DNA of 64,000 nt from Streptomyces sp. C10-9-1 (GTDB taxonomy: Bacteria > Actinomycetota > Actinomycetes > Streptomycetales > Streptomycetaceae), in assembly GCF_024497955.1 (NCBI RefSeq), contig NZ_JANHKP010000013.1, positions 1 through 64,000 of the forward strand, written 5' to 3'. Made by a program: the position numbers and the translations under genes. Below are positions 30,039 to 38,967 of the stretch, in pieces (the first letter of the stretch is position 1; every line of letters starts with the position of its first letter). The notes beneath the pieces were generated by a model that did not search any database, had not been told where the DNA came from, and worked only from the letters and a program-made list of their open reading frames with translations.

Positions 30039-30824
30039 TCAGTGGTGGAGGATCTTCGAAAGGAAGTCCTTGGCCCGGTCGCTGCGCGGGTTGTTGAAGA
30101 ACTCCTCGGGGGAGGCCTCTTCGACGATCTTGCCGTCGGCCATGAACACCACCCGGTTCGCCGCCGAGCGGGCGAAGCCCATCTCGTGGGTGACGACGAC
30201 CATGGTCATGCCGTCCCGGGCGAGCTGCTGCATGACCTCCAGGACCTCGTTGATCATCTCGGGGTCCAGGGCGGAGGTCGGCTCGTCGAAGAGCATCACC
30301 TTCGGGTCCATGGCGAGCGCCCGCGCGATGGCGACGCGCTGCTGCTGCCCACCGGACAGCTGCGCGGGGTACTTGTCGGCCTGTGCGCCGACGCCGACCC
30401 TGTCGAGCAGCGACCGCGCGTTGGCCTCGGCCGTCTTCTTGTCCGTCTTGCGGACCTTGACCTGCCCCAGGACGACGTTCTCCAGGACCGTCTTGTGGGA
30501 GAACAGGTTGAACGACTGGAAGACCATGCCGACGTCGGCGCGGAGCCGGGCGAGCTCCTTGCCCTCCTGGGGCAGTGGCTTCCCGTCGATGGTGATCGAC
30601 CCCGAGTCGATCGTCTCCAGGCGGTTGATCGTGCGGCACAGCGTGGACTTGCCCGACCCCGAGGGGCCGATCACGACGACGACCTCACCCCGGGCGATGG
30701 TCAGGTCGATGTCCTGGAGCACGTGCAGCGCGCCGAAGTGCTTGTTCACATCGCCGAGCACGACCAGGTCGCCCGCCGGGGGCTGGGGACCCTCCGACTC
30801 CTTGGTCACGGACACTTCGCTCAT
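30039..30824 (-). CDS. gluA: Glutamate ABC transporter ATPase GluA
   Basis: 261 aa. Walker A GPSGSGKSTL, Q-loop FQSFNLF, signature LSGGQQQRVAIARAL, Walker B VMLFDEPTSALD and the switch His (VVVTHEMG) are all intact. A 15-residue acidic extension precedes the nucleotide-binding domain. ATG 30824 was chosen as the first plausible in-frame start, with AAGAGG close upstream; a longer in-frame reading to 30869 is unlikely. It is the first gene of gluABCD and powers glutamate import. It diverges from gluR over 359 bp that should contain the shared control region. Confidence 0.94.
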   Translation of the reverse strand: MSEVSVTKESEGPQPPAGDLVVLGDVNKHFGALHVLQDIDLTIARGEVVVVIGPSGSGKSTLCRTINRLETIDSGSITIDGKPLPQEGKELARLRADVGMVFQSFNLFSHKTVLENVVLGQVKVRKTDKKTAEANARSLLDRVGVGAQADKYPAQLSGGQQQRVAIARALAMDPKVMLFDEPTSALDPEMINEVLEVMQQLARDGMTMVVVTHEMGFARSAANRVVFMADGKIVEEASPEEFFNNPRSDRAKDFLSKILHH

Positions 30825-31183
30825 CGGCCTCTTGCTCCATCCTCCTCGGTTGCAGAGGACCCTAATCACGCCGTGCGAGCAGCGTCATTACATCTGAGCG
30901 GAAATTGAGCATAACGATATGGCTGCACCCGGACACGATGAGTGAACGGGCCGACGGCCCGCGTACCGGCTCCATAACGGAACCGCGGGTACGGCCGGTG
31001 GCCTCTTGACGGGGGGCTGTCCGATCGGTGTTCATGCCCTGTTGGGTGCGGAGCCATCCGCCGCTCGGCGGCCCGCCCGTCCGCAGGCGGGATCTTCCGG
31101 GCGGAAGCCGCTCGGGGCGCCGCCCGGCGGGCACGATCGCACGGCGCATCCGCCGGACCACAGCACGGGAATGGAGAGGGACC
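30825..31183. promoter_or_regulatory. gluA-gluR divergent control region with candidate GluR operator at 30894-30910
   Basis: This 359-bp gap is notably A/T-richer at 30860-30925 than its surroundings. CTGAGC (30894-30899) and TTGAGC (30905-30910) are a direct repeat with 11-bp spacing, the pattern bound by OmpR-family regulators. GluR is reported to bind direct repeats upstream of gluA, but I do not recall the exact sequence. The gluR start has GGAGAGGG just upstream. No other gene is seen. Confidence 0.5.
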
Positions 31184-31894
31184 ATGAGGCTGCTCCTCGT
31201 GGAGGACGACGACCACGTCGCCGCCGCTCTCTCCGCGGTGCTGGGACGGCACGGGTTCCAGGTCGTCCACGCGCGCAACGGCGAGGAGGCACTGCGCGCC
31301 GTGCTCCCCGACGGGCAGGCCGACAAGCCTCCCTTCGGCGTGGTCCTGCTCGACCTCGGCCTCCCGGACCAGGACGGCTACCAGGTCTGCGGCAAGCTCC
31401 GGAAGCTGACGGCCACCCCCGTGATCATGGTGACGGCCCGCTCCGACGTCCGCTCCCGCATCCACGGCCTCAACCTCGGCGCCGACGACTACGTCGTCAA
31501 GCCGTACGACACCGGTGAACTGCTCGCCCGGATCCACGCCGTCAGCCGCCGCACCCACGCTTCGGAGGAGACCGCCGTCGCCGGGGGCGCCGACGACGCC
31601 CTGCGGCTCGGGTCCGTCACCATCGAACTGCCCACCCGCCGGGTGAGCGTGGACGGCTCCGACGTGCAGCTCACCCGCAAGGAGTTCGACCTGCTGGCCC
31701 TGCTGGCCCAGCGGCCCGGGGTGGTCTTCCGCCGGGAGCAGATCATCAGCGAGGTCTGGCGCACCAGCTGGGAGGGGACCGGCCGCACCCTGGAGGTGCA
31801 CGTCGCCTCCCTGCGCTCCAAGCTGCGGATGCCGGCGCTCATCGAGACGGTGCGCGGCGTGGGCTACCGGCTCGTCGCACCCGGCCCGGCCTGA
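31184..31894 (+). CDS. gluR: OmpR-family response regulator GluR
   Basis: 236 aa. Receiver domain (LLVEDDDHVAAAL; phosphoacceptor in VVLLDLGLPDQDGY; VVKPYD lysine) is followed by a C-terminal winged helix (VQLTRKEFDLLALLAQRPG ... TLEVHVASLRSKL ... GVGYRL). ATG 31184 was chosen for GGAGAGGG 4 nt upstream. It pairs with the kinase 15 bp downstream and diverges from the glutamate importer. In S. coelicolor the syntenic GluR-GluK pair responds to external glutamate and activates gluABCD. The name is by synteny; the family is certain. Confidence 0.92.
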   Translation: MRLLLVEDDDHVAAALSAVLGRHGFQVVHARNGEEALRAVLPDGQADKPPFGVVLLDLGLPDQDGYQVCGKLRKLTATPVIMVTARSDVRSRIHGLNLGADDYVVKPYDTGELLARIHAVSRRTHASEETAVAGGADDALRLGSVTIELPTRRVSVDGSDVQLTRKEFDLLALLAQRPGVVFRREQIISEVWRTSWEGTGRTLEVHVASLRSKLRMPALIETVRGVGYRLVAPGPA

Positions 31895-31909
31895 GGCGCG
31901 TCGTCCCCG

Positions 31910-33307
31910 GTGCGTACCCGCCTGCTTCCTCTGCTCATCGTGCTCATGGCCGGTGTGCTGCTGGCGCTCGGCTTCCCGCTGGCCGTCAGCCTGGCCGCGG
32001 CGCAGCAGCAGGGCGTGGTGGTGGACCGCATCGACGATACCGTCCGCTTCGCGGCACTCGCCCAGTTCGTCACCGAGGGGCCCGAGGGCTCGGACGAGCG
32101 CCGTGCCACGCTCCAGGACCAGCTCAACCGCTACCACGACACCTACGGCATCCGTGCGGGCGTCTTCTACCGCGAGCGCAACTCCCTCGCCCGCGCACCG
32201 CAGAACTGGACCCTGCCCACCGAGGGCGAGGGACTGGAGGCCTTCGAGGAGGCGCTCACCGGGCGCCGCAGCGACGACCCGCCGCAGGTCTGGCCCTGGC
32301 AGCAGGGGCAGCGGCTGGTGGTGGCCTCACCCGTGGTGAGCGACGGCGACGTCGTCGCCGTGGTCTTCACCGACTCGCCGACCGGCCAGCTCCGCTCCCG
32401 GGTGCTGCGCGGCTGGCTGCTGATCGCCGCGGGGGAGAGCGCGGCCATGCTGCTGGCGGTGGGGGCCGCCTTCCGGCTCACCGGCTGGGTGCTGCGGCCC
32501 GTACGGGTCCTCGACGCGGCCACCCACGACATCGCCACCGGGCGGCTGAACTCCCGGGTCGCCCCGTCCGGGGGCCCGCCGGAACTGCGCCGCCTGGCAC
32601 GCTCCTTCAACGAGATGGCCGACAACGTCGAGACCGTGCTGGAGCAGCAGCGCGCCTTCGTCGCCGACGCCTCCCACCAGCTCCGCAACCCGCTGGCCGC
32701 ACTGCTGCTGAGGATCGAGCTGCTGGCCCTGGAGCTGCCCGAGGGCAACGCGGAGATCGCCTCGGTGCGCACCGAGGGCAAGCGCCTCGCCCAGGTCCTC
32801 GACGACCTGCTCGACCTCGCGCTCGCCGAGCACGCGGCGGCCGACCTGCAACTCACGGACATCGGCGCGCTCGCCGCCGAGCGGGTCGCCGCCTGGCGCC
32901 CGCTGGCCGAGGAGAAGGGCGTGGCGCTGGCCGGGAACACGGCGGCGGTCACGGCCTGGGCGGACCCCGTCGCGCTCTCCAGCGCCCTGGACGCAGTGAT
33001 CGACAACGCGCTGAAGTTCACGCCGCACGGGGAGGCGGTCACGGTGGAGGTGGCGTCGAACGGGGGCACCTCCACGGTCGTCGTCACCGACAAGGGGCCC
33101 GGGCTGAGCGACGAGGAACTCGCCCGGATCGGCGACCGGTTCTGGCGCAGCGGCCGCCACCAGAACGTCAAGGGGTCGGGTCTGGGCCTGTCCATCTCGC
33201 GGGCGCTCCTCGCGGCGGGCGGCGGCTCCATCGCCTTCGCCCACCACCGGCCGCACGGCCTGCGGGTGGTGCTGACGGTGCCCCGCGCCGCGCCCGACGC
33301 GCCCTGA
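31910..33307 (+). CDS. gluK: Sensor histidine kinase GluK
   Basis: 465 aa. Membrane helices at about 5-25 and 165-190 flank an extracellular sensor of about 135 residues. HAMP, HisKA (DASHQLRNPLAALLLRIELL, phosphoacceptor His) and HATPase (VIDNALKFTPHGEAV; DKGPGLSDEEL; GSGLGLSISRALL) follow. It starts at GTG 31910, 15 bp after gluR, without an obvious ribosome site, so translation is likely coupled. It is the presumed glutamate sensor that phosphorylates GluR. How it detects ligand is not visible; an orphan binding protein is encoded about 550 bp downstream on the other strand. Confidence 0.9.
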   Translation: MRTRLLPLLIVLMAGVLLALGFPLAVSLAAAQQQGVVVDRIDDTVRFAALAQFVTEGPEGSDERRATLQDQLNRYHDTYGIRAGVFYRERNSLARAPQNWTLPTEGEGLEAFEEALTGRRSDDPPQVWPWQQGQRLVVASPVVSDGDVVAVVFTDSPTGQLRSRVLRGWLLIAAGESAAMLLAVGAAFRLTGWVLRPVRVLDAATHDIATGRLNSRVAPSGGPPELRRLARSFNEMADNVETVLEQQRAFVADASHQLRNPLAALLLRIELLALELPEGNAEIASVRTEGKRLAQVLDDLLDLALAEHAAADLQLTDIGALAAERVAAWRPLAEEKGVALAGNTAAVTAWADPVALSSALDAVIDNALKFTPHGEAVTVEVASNGGTSTVVVTDKGPGLSDEELARIGDRFWRSGRHQNVKGSGLGLSISRALLAAGGGSIAFAHHRPHGLRVVLTVPRAAPDAP

Positions 33308-33376
33308 GCCCGATGCCCTCCGAAGGCCGCCCGCGCGGCGGTGCGGGGTGCCTGCCGAGCGGGTGCGGCCGACGCG

Positions 33377-33760
33377 TCAGAGCGGTGCGAGCCGGGTGCG
33401 CAGGAGGCAGAACTCGTTGCCCTCCGGGTCGGCCAGGACGTGCCAGGACTCCTCGCCGGTCTGGCCCACGTCGGCGTGCCTGGCGCCGAGGGCGAGCAGC
33501 CGCTCCAGCTCGGCGCTCTGGTCGCGGTCGGTGGCGCTGACGTCGATGTGCAGCGGGAGCTTCCCGCTCCGGGGGCCGCGGCCTGGGCTCAGGACGAGGG
33601 TGGGCTGCGGGCCGCCGAAGCCGGTGCCGGGAGGGCCGATCTCGATGCTCCCGTCCTCCTCACGGCCCAGCTCGACGTAGCCCAGCACCTCGCCCCAGAA
33701 GGCGGCGAGGAGGCCGGGGTCGGTGCAGTCGATGACCAGTTCACTGATGCGCGATGCCAT
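33377..33760 (-). CDS. VOC-superfamily (glyoxalase-like) protein
   Basis: 127 aa, one complete vicinal-oxygen-chelate fold of two beta-alpha-beta modules: VIDCTDPGLLAAFWGEVLGY and LHIDVSATDRDQSAELERLLALGA ... WHVLADPEGNEFCLL. Metal-binding positions are partly kept (H in LHIDV, E in GNEFC). Members include glyoxalases, dioxygenases and antibiotic-binding proteins; the reaction is not predictable. The ATG is preceded by TACACT and 7 nt without a ribosome site. It is convergent with gluK. Confidence 0.83.
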   Translation of the reverse strand: MASRISELVIDCTDPGLLAAFWGEVLGYVELGREEDGSIEIGPPGTGFGGPQPTLVLSPGRGPRSGKLPLHIDVSATDRDQSAELERLLALGARHADVGQTGEESWHVLADPEGNEFCLLRTRLAPL

Positions 33761-33858
33761 GTCCGCGAGTGTAGGAAAGACCCGGTGCCGAGCGGGGCCG
33801 TCCGGGCGGAGGGCCGCCGCCCGGACGCCGTCGCACCGCCGGACGCGTCCCGCGCGGA

Positions 33859-34860
33859 CTACGGCTTCGCCGAGCGGTAGTAGCGGCGGGCGCCGTCGTG
33901 CAGGGGCAGGGGCGAGGTGTAGACGGCCGTGCGCAGGTCCACCAGCTGGGCGGGGTGGACGGTCTTGCCGATGCGGTCGCGGCTGTCGATCACCGTGCGG
34001 GTGAAGCCCTCCGTCAGCACCGGCCCGATCCGGTCGGTGGTGACCAGCAGGTTCGCCACGGCGACCGTGGGCACCGGCACCCCGCCCTGGGCCTGCGGGT
34101 AGGCGTCCGCGGGCATCACCGCGGAGCGGTAGTAGGTGGTCGAGTCACCGCCGGCGTGCAGCCTGCCGACCAGTTCCGGTTCCAGCGGCACCAGGCGGAT
34201 GTCGAACCGCTCCGACAGCTCCTGCACCGAGCCGGTGGGCAGGCCGCCGGACCAGAAGAAGGCGTCCAGCTCACCGCCCTCCAACTGCGCGGGCATCGTG
34301 TCCATGCCGGCCGGGACGGGGGTGATGCCGTGCGTCGGGTCCACGCCCGCGGCCGCCATCAGCCGGTCGGCGACGAGCCGGATCCCGGAACCCGGCTCCC
34401 CGACGCCGACGGTTCTGCCCCGCAGGTCGGCCACCGAGCGCACGGGGGAGCGGCGGGGGACGATCAGGTGCACGTAGTCGTCGTAGAGCCGGGCGCAGCC
34501 CCGCAGCCGGTCCGCCTCGGGGAGGCCCTGGTGCCGGTAGGTGGCCACCGCGTCGGCGGTGGCGATGGTGAAGTCGGCCTCGCCGGAGGCGAGCCTGGCC
34601 AGGTTCTGCTGGGAGCCCTCGCTGGTCCTCAGCTCTATCCGGACGTCCGGCATGTCCTCGGCCAGGGCGCGCTCCAGCAGCACTCCGTAGCGCTGGTACA
34701 CGCCGCTGCGGGAGCCGGTGCTGAAGGTCAGCTCGCCGCTTGGCGAGGGACGGCCGAAGGGGACCAGCCACCAGGCGAGCAGCCCGCACACCACCAGCGC
34801 GGCCACCGAGGCCGCGAGGGCGCGGCGGCGGCTGAGGCGGAGGACGACGGCCGGGCACAT
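33859..34860 (-). CDS. TAXI-family TRAP solute-binding protein, orphan
   Basis: 333 aa. An N-terminal Arg-rich stretch and one hydrophobic helix (about 15-31) act as a signal anchor; no lipobox Cys follows, so the protein may stay tethered. The TAXI (TRAP-associated extracytoplasmic immunogenic) domain shows LTFSTGSRSGVYQRYG, ASGEADFTIATADA and GELDAFFWSGG. No TRAP membrane subunits are in the window. Known TAXI proteins bind glutamate or other dicarboxylates, so the location beside glutamate sensor and importer genes is suggestive. CAGGAT ends 7 nt before the ATG, consistent with a leaderless message. Confidence 0.83.
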   Translation of the reverse strand: MCPAVVLRLSRRRALAASVAALVVCGLLAWWLVPFGRPSPSGELTFSTGSRSGVYQRYGVLLERALAEDMPDVRIELRTSEGSQQNLARLASGEADFTIATADAVATYRHQGLPEADRLRGCARLYDDYVHLIVPRRSPVRSVADLRGRTVGVGEPGSGIRLVADRLMAAAGVDPTHGITPVPAGMDTMPAQLEGGELDAFFWSGGLPTGSVQELSERFDIRLVPLEPELVGRLHAGGDSTTYYRSAVMPADAYPQAQGGVPVPTVAVANLLVTTDRIGPVLTEGFTRTVIDSRDRIGKTVHPAQLVDLRTAVYTSPLPLHDGARRYYRSAKP

Positions 34861-34985
34861 GCGCGCGATCCTGCCAGGTCGCCCGGTGCCCTGGCCAGGG
34901 GGGTCCGTCCACGGGACGCGGCACCGGCCGCACGCCCCGGTCCGGGGCGGACGGGGCCGTCCCCGGGCCCCCTTACCCTGGTGGC

Positions 34986-36518
34986 ATGACCAGCAGCAGT
35001 GACCGCGCGGGAGCGGTGGACGACGTGGGCCTTGCCCGGAGCTACGAGATCCGCACCTACGGGTGCCAGATGAACGTCCACGACTCCGAGCGGTTGTCGG
35101 GTCTGCTGGAGCAGGCCGGCTACGTCCGCGCGCCCGAGGGCTCGGACGGCGAGGCCGACGTGGTCGTCTTCAACACCTGCGCCGTCCGCGAGAACGCCGA
35201 CAACAAGCTGTACGGGAACCTCGGCCGGCTCGCCCCGGTGAAGGCGTCCCGCCCCGGTATGCAGATCGCCGTCGGCGGCTGCCTCGCCCAGAAGGACCGC
35301 GACACCATCGTCGGCAAGGCCCCCTGGGTCGACGTCGTCTTCGGCACCCACAACATCGGCAGGCTGCCGGTCCTGCTGGAGCGCGCCCGGGTGCAGGAGG
35401 AGGCGCAGGTCGAGATCGCCGAGTCGCTGGAGGCCTTCCCCTCGACCCTGCCGACACGGCGCGAGTCCGCGTACGCGGCCTGGGTGTCGATCTCCGTCGG
35501 CTGCAACAACACCTGCACCTTCTGCATCGTGCCCGCCCTGCGCGGCAAGGAGAAGGACCGGCGGCCCGGCGACATCCTGGCCGAGGTCGAGGCGCTGGTG
35601 GCCGAGGGCGTCTCGGAGATCACGCTGCTCGGGCAGAACGTCAACGCCTACGGTTCCGACATCGGCGACCGCGAGGCGTTCGGCAAGCTGCTGCGTGCCT
35701 GCGGCGCGGTCGAGGGGCTGGAGCGGGTCCGCTTCACCTCGCCGCACCCGCGGGACTTCACGGACGACGTCATCGCCGCCATGGCCGAGACGCCGAACGT
35801 GATGCCGCAGCTGCACATGCCCCTGCAGTCCGGCTCGGACTCCGTGCTCAAGGCGATGCGCCGCTCCTACCGGCAGGAGCGTTTCCTCGGGATCATCGAG
35901 AAGGTCCGCGCCGCCATCCCGCACGCGGCCATCTCCACCGACATCATCGTCGGCTTCCCCGGCGAGAGCGAGGAGGACTTCGAGCAGACCCTCCACACCG
36001 TGCGCGAGGCCCGGTTCGCCAACGCCTTCACCTTCCAGTACTCCAAGCGCCCGGGCACCCCGGCGGCCACCATGGAGGGGCAGATCCCCAAGGAGGTCGT
36101 CCAGGAGCGCTACATGCGGCTGGTCGCCCTCCAGGAGGAGATCTCCTGGGAGGAGAACAAGAAGCAGGTCGGACGCACGCTGGACGTCATGGTCGCCGAG
36201 GGCGAGGGCCGCAAGGACGACGCCACCCGCCGCCTGTCCGGCCGCGCCCCCGACAACCGGCTGGTCCACTTCACCCAGCCCGGGCAGGAGGTCCGCCCGG
36301 GCGACGTGGTCACCGTCGGGATCACCTACGCGGCCCCGCACCACCTCCTGGCGGAGGGCGAGGCGCTCGCCGTGCGCCGCACGCGCGCCGGGGACGCCTG
36401 GGAGCGCCGCCGGGCCGCCGGCGCGGCGAAGCCGGCCGGGGTGATGCTCGGCCTGCCGACGGTCGGTGCCCCCGCGCCGCTGCCCGCCGCGGCCGCCCCC
36501 GGGTGCGGCCGGGACTGA
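34986..36518 (+). CDS. miaB: tRNA-2-methylthio-N6-dimethylallyladenosine synthase MiaB
   Basis: 510 aa radical-SAM methylthiotransferase that converts i6A37 to ms2i6A37 in tRNAs reading UNN codons. MTTase cysteines are C27 (YGCQMN), NTCAVREN and VGGCLAQ. The radical-SAM site is C173-x3-C177-x2-C180 (CNNTCTFC), and a C-terminal TRAM domain ends in an Ala/Pro-rich tail. TACCCT ends 6 nt before the ATG with no ribosome site. The enzyme works after MiaA, encoded 1.5 kb downstream. In Streptomyces the UUA-reading tRNA encoded by bldA is a relevant substrate. A 13-bp hairpin follows the gene. Confidence 0.95.
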   Translation: MTSSSDRAGAVDDVGLARSYEIRTYGCQMNVHDSERLSGLLEQAGYVRAPEGSDGEADVVVFNTCAVRENADNKLYGNLGRLAPVKASRPGMQIAVGGCLAQKDRDTIVGKAPWVDVVFGTHNIGRLPVLLERARVQEEAQVEIAESLEAFPSTLPTRRESAYAAWVSISVGCNNTCTFCIVPALRGKEKDRRPGDILAEVEALVAEGVSEITLLGQNVNAYGSDIGDREAFGKLLRACGAVEGLERVRFTSPHPRDFTDDVIAAMAETPNVMPQLHMPLQSGSDSVLKAMRRSYRQERFLGIIEKVRAAIPHAAISTDIIVGFPGESEEDFEQTLHTVREARFANAFTFQYSKRPGTPAATMEGQIPKEVVQERYMRLVALQEEISWEENKKQVGRTLDVMVAEGEGRKDDATRRLSGRAPDNRLVHFTQPGQEVRPGDVVTVGITYAAPHHLLAEGEALAVRRTRAGDAWERRRAAGAAKPAGVMLGLPTVGAPAPLPAAAAPGCGRD

Positions 36519-36539
36519 CCGGCCGCGACCGGCCGGCGC

Positions 36540-36571
36540 CGGCGCCGTGCGGCGGTCCCCGCACGGCGCCG
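36540..36571 (+). terminator. Hairpin after miaB
   Basis: A 13-bp perfect stem (36540-36552 with 36559-36571) and a 6-nt loop begin 21 bp after the miaB stop and end 22 bp before the -10 of the next gene. Confidence 0.68.
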
Positions 36572-36606
36572 CCCACGCCCGTCCCGCACGGACTAGGCTG
36601 GCGATC

Positions 36607-37329
36607 ATGCTTGCCGCCGCCGCCGTGTGCCCCTGCCCGCCGCTGCTCGTCCCCGAGGTCGCGGCCGGTGCCGCCGCCGAGCTGGACGCCGCGCGGGACG
36701 CCTGCATGGACGCCATCGGAGTGCTCGCCGCCTCCCGGCCCGACCGGCTCGTCGTGGTCGGACCGGCCGACGTGGACGGCGACGGGCCCTACCCGCCGGG
36801 AAGCACCGGCTCCTTCCGCGGCTTCGGTGTGGACCTCGGCGTCCGCCTCGGCCACGGGACCGGCGCCGAGCGCCCCCTGCCCCCCTCGCTCGCCGTCGGG
36901 GCATGGCTGCTGGGCCGCGCCGACTTCGGCGACTGCCCCGTGGAGGGCCTGGCGGTCGACGAGGCGCTCGCGGCGGAGGACTGCGCCGCCGCGGGGCGCG
37001 ACCTGGCCGGACGGGCCTCGGGCGGCCGGTCCGCCCGGACGGCCCTGCTGGTCATGGGCGACGGCAGCGCCCGCCGGACCGTGAAGGCGCCCGGCTACCT
37101 CGACGAGCGCGCCCTCGGCTTCGACACACGCATCGCACGGGCCCTGGGAGCGGCCGACCTCCCGGCGCTCCTCGCGCTCGACACGGGTCTCGCCCACCAG
37201 CTCAAGGTCTCGGGCCGGGCGCCCTGGCAGGTCCTGGCGGGCGCCGCCGAGGGGGCGGGACTGGGCGGACGTCTGCTGTACGAGGACGCGCCCTACGGAG
37301 TCGGGTACATGGTCGCCGCCTGGTCCTGA
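36607..37329 (+). CDS. Class III extradiol dioxygenase-fold protein
   Basis: 240 aa. The fold of the B subunit of class III ring-opening dioxygenases is suggested by the opening PCPPLLVPEVAAGAAAELD, the central VVVGPADVDGDG and LLVMGDGSARRT, and the ending YEDAPYGVGYMVAAW. The His pair that binds iron in true extradiol enzymes is not evident at the start (PCPPLL instead of HxPxL), so catalysis is doubtful. TAGGCT ends 7 nt before the ATG and no ribosome site is present. The homologue is conserved between miaB and miaA in streptomycetes, so a link to tRNA modification is possible but unproved. Confidence 0.78.
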   Translation: MLAAAAVCPCPPLLVPEVAAGAAAELDAARDACMDAIGVLAASRPDRLVVVGPADVDGDGPYPPGSTGSFRGFGVDLGVRLGHGTGAERPLPPSLAVGAWLLGRADFGDCPVEGLAVDEALAAEDCAAAGRDLAGRASGGRSARTALLVMGDGSARRTVKAPGYLDERALGFDTRIARALGAADLPALLALDTGLAHQLKVSGRAPWQVLAGAAEGAGLGGRLLYEDAPYGVGYMVAAWS

Positions 37330-37417
37330 ACCCCGCGGACGGCCGCGGGCCCCGGCCCGCACCCGCCGCGGAGCGGTGCTCCGCGACGGGGCGGACCGGG
37401 GCCCGTGCCACGGGTCC

Positions 37418-37678
37418 TCAGGAGGCGGGAGGCTGCTGGCCGCCGCCCTCCGGCGGGTGCCCGCCCCCTTCCGGGTGCGCGATGCGCCCGAGAGCGTCCT
37501 TCGCCTTCCCGGTGCCCGTCTCGATCCGGTCGCTGTACTTGCCCTTGGTCCTGTCGTCGACCGTCCTCGCGGCCTTGTCGAGGCCCTGCCCGATCCTGCC
37601 CTCGTGCTGCTGGGCCAGGTCGGCGACCTTCTCCTTGGCCGGGGCGAGCTTGGTCTTCAGGGTGTCCAGGAAGCCCAT
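37418..37678 (-). CDS. MT0933-type antitoxin-like small protein
   Basis: 86 aa. The first 65 residues match the MT0933/Rv0909 antitoxin family (MGFLDTLKTKLAPAKEKVADLAQQ; IGQGLDKAARTVDDRTKGKYSDRI; GKAKDAL), a lysine-rich amphipathic helix array. The tail is Gly/Pro/His/Gln-rich. AAGGTGG lies just before the ATG. No toxin gene is adjacent, which is usual for Streptomyces copies; they may instead be stress-related proteins similar to CsbD. The assignment to the family is good; the antitoxin role is only by name. Confidence 0.78.
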   Translation of the reverse strand: MGFLDTLKTKLAPAKEKVADLAQQHEGRIGQGLDKAARTVDDRTKGKYSDRIETGTGKAKDALGRIAHPEGGGHPPEGGGQQPPAS

Positions 37679-38028
37679 GGTCCACCTTCCCTCGTGGTCC
37701 CGCGCGGGGACCGCTCCGGGCGTCCTCCGGCGGCTCCGCCCGCCGCCCTCGCCGCGCCCCGCGGGCCGGCGGCGGTGCCGCGGGACACGCGTCCCGCGGG
37801 ACGGGGACCGGACCGGTGCCGTGCCGCCCCACCTCATGGCGAACAGGTCGATACCGTGCGGAACCGGAGGAAAACGCCTGCGATCACTCCTCAGCGTACC
37901 CGCGGCTCCCGCTTCGGGCGCCGGAGCGTCTCCGGGCGCGCGGACACCGCCCGCCGCGGCCCCGCACCGCGCCCGGCCGGGGCTCCGCCCGCGTCCGGGC
38001 ACGGCCCGCGGTTTGGGAGACTGGGGCG
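37679..38028. other. 350-bp gap between the antitoxin-like gene and miaA
   Basis: No convincing gene is seen. On the minus strand GTTT-N15-CGGTAT (37875-37851) resembles a Streptomyces sigma-B promoter (GNNT-N14-16-GGGTAY) with one mismatch and would give a leader of about 165 nt to the antitoxin-like gene. GAGACT (38017-38022) serves the miaA start on the plus strand. Confidence 0.4.
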
Positions 38029-38967
38029 GTGAACACCGCAGCTCCCGCACCGCGGGTCATCGCAGTCGTCGGACCCACCGCGGCCGGCAAGTCCGATCTG
38101 GGCGTCCACCTCGCCCGGCGGCTCGGCGGCGAGGTCGTCAACGCCGACTCCATGCAGCTCTACCGGGGCATGGACATCGGCACCGCCAAGCTGCCGCAGG
38201 AGGAACGCGGCGGGATACCCCACCGGCTGCTGGACATCTGGGACGTCACCGAGGCCGCCAGCGTCGCCGAGTACCAGCGCCTGGCCCGGTCGGAGATCGA
38301 CCGGCTGCTCGCCCGGGGCCGCACCCCCGTCCTCGTCGGCGGGTCCGGCCTCTACGTCCGCGGGGCGATCGACGCCCTGGAGTTCCCCGGGACCGACCCC
38401 GCGGTGCGCGCCCGGCTGGAGGAGGAGCTCGCGGCCGACGGGCCCGGCCCCCTCCATGCCCGCCTGGCCGCCGCGGACCCCGACGCGGGCCGGGCGATCC
38501 TGCCGGGCAACGGGCGGCGCATCGTGCGCGCCCTGGAGGTGATCGAGATCACCGGCAGGCCCTTCACGGCCAACCTCCCCGGCCACCGCTCCGTCTACGA
38601 CACCGTGCAGATCGGCGTGGACGTCGCACGCCCCGAGCTCGACGAGCGCATCGCCACCCGCGTGGACCGCATGTGGGAGGCCGGACTGGTGGAGGAGGTG
38701 CGCACGCTGGAGGCGCACGGGCTGCGCGAGGGCCGCACCGCCTCCCGGGCCCTCGGGTACCAGCAGGTGCTCGCGGCGCTCGCGGGCGAGTGCAGCGAAC
38801 TCCGGGCCCGCGAGGAGACGGTGCGCGCCACCAAGCGCTTCGCCCGCCGCCAGGACTCCTGGTTCCGGCGGGACCCCCGCGTCCACTGGCTCAGCGGTGC
38901 GGAAGCCGACCGCGAGGAACTTCCGCGGCGTGCCCTGGCGTTGATCGAACGGGCGGTCACAGCCTGA
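38029..38967 (+). CDS. miaA: tRNA dimethylallyltransferase MiaA
   Basis: 312 aa. Walker A GPTAAGKS (15-22), the acceptor-recognition segment NADSMQLYRGMDIGTAKL, DIWDVTEAASVAEYQ and the RRQDSWFRRDP end signature are all present. MiaA transfers a dimethylallyl group to A37 of tRNAs that read codons starting with U, giving the substrate for MiaB. It begins at a GTG with GAGACT 6 nt upstream and no ribosome site. It is followed on the same strand by a membrane protein and dapF. In Streptomyces loss of miaA affects bldA-dependent traits. Confidence 0.95.
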   Translation: MNTAAPAPRVIAVVGPTAAGKSDLGVHLARRLGGEVVNADSMQLYRGMDIGTAKLPQEERGGIPHRLLDIWDVTEAASVAEYQRLARSEIDRLLARGRTPVLVGGSGLYVRGAIDALEFPGTDPAVRARLEEELAADGPGPLHARLAAADPDAGRAILPGNGRRIVRALEVIEITGRPFTANLPGHRSVYDTVQIGVDVARPELDERIATRVDRMWEAGLVEEVRTLEAHGLREGRTASRALGYQQVLAALAGECSELRAREETVRATKRFARRQDSWFRRDPRVHWLSGAEADREELPRRALALIERAVTA

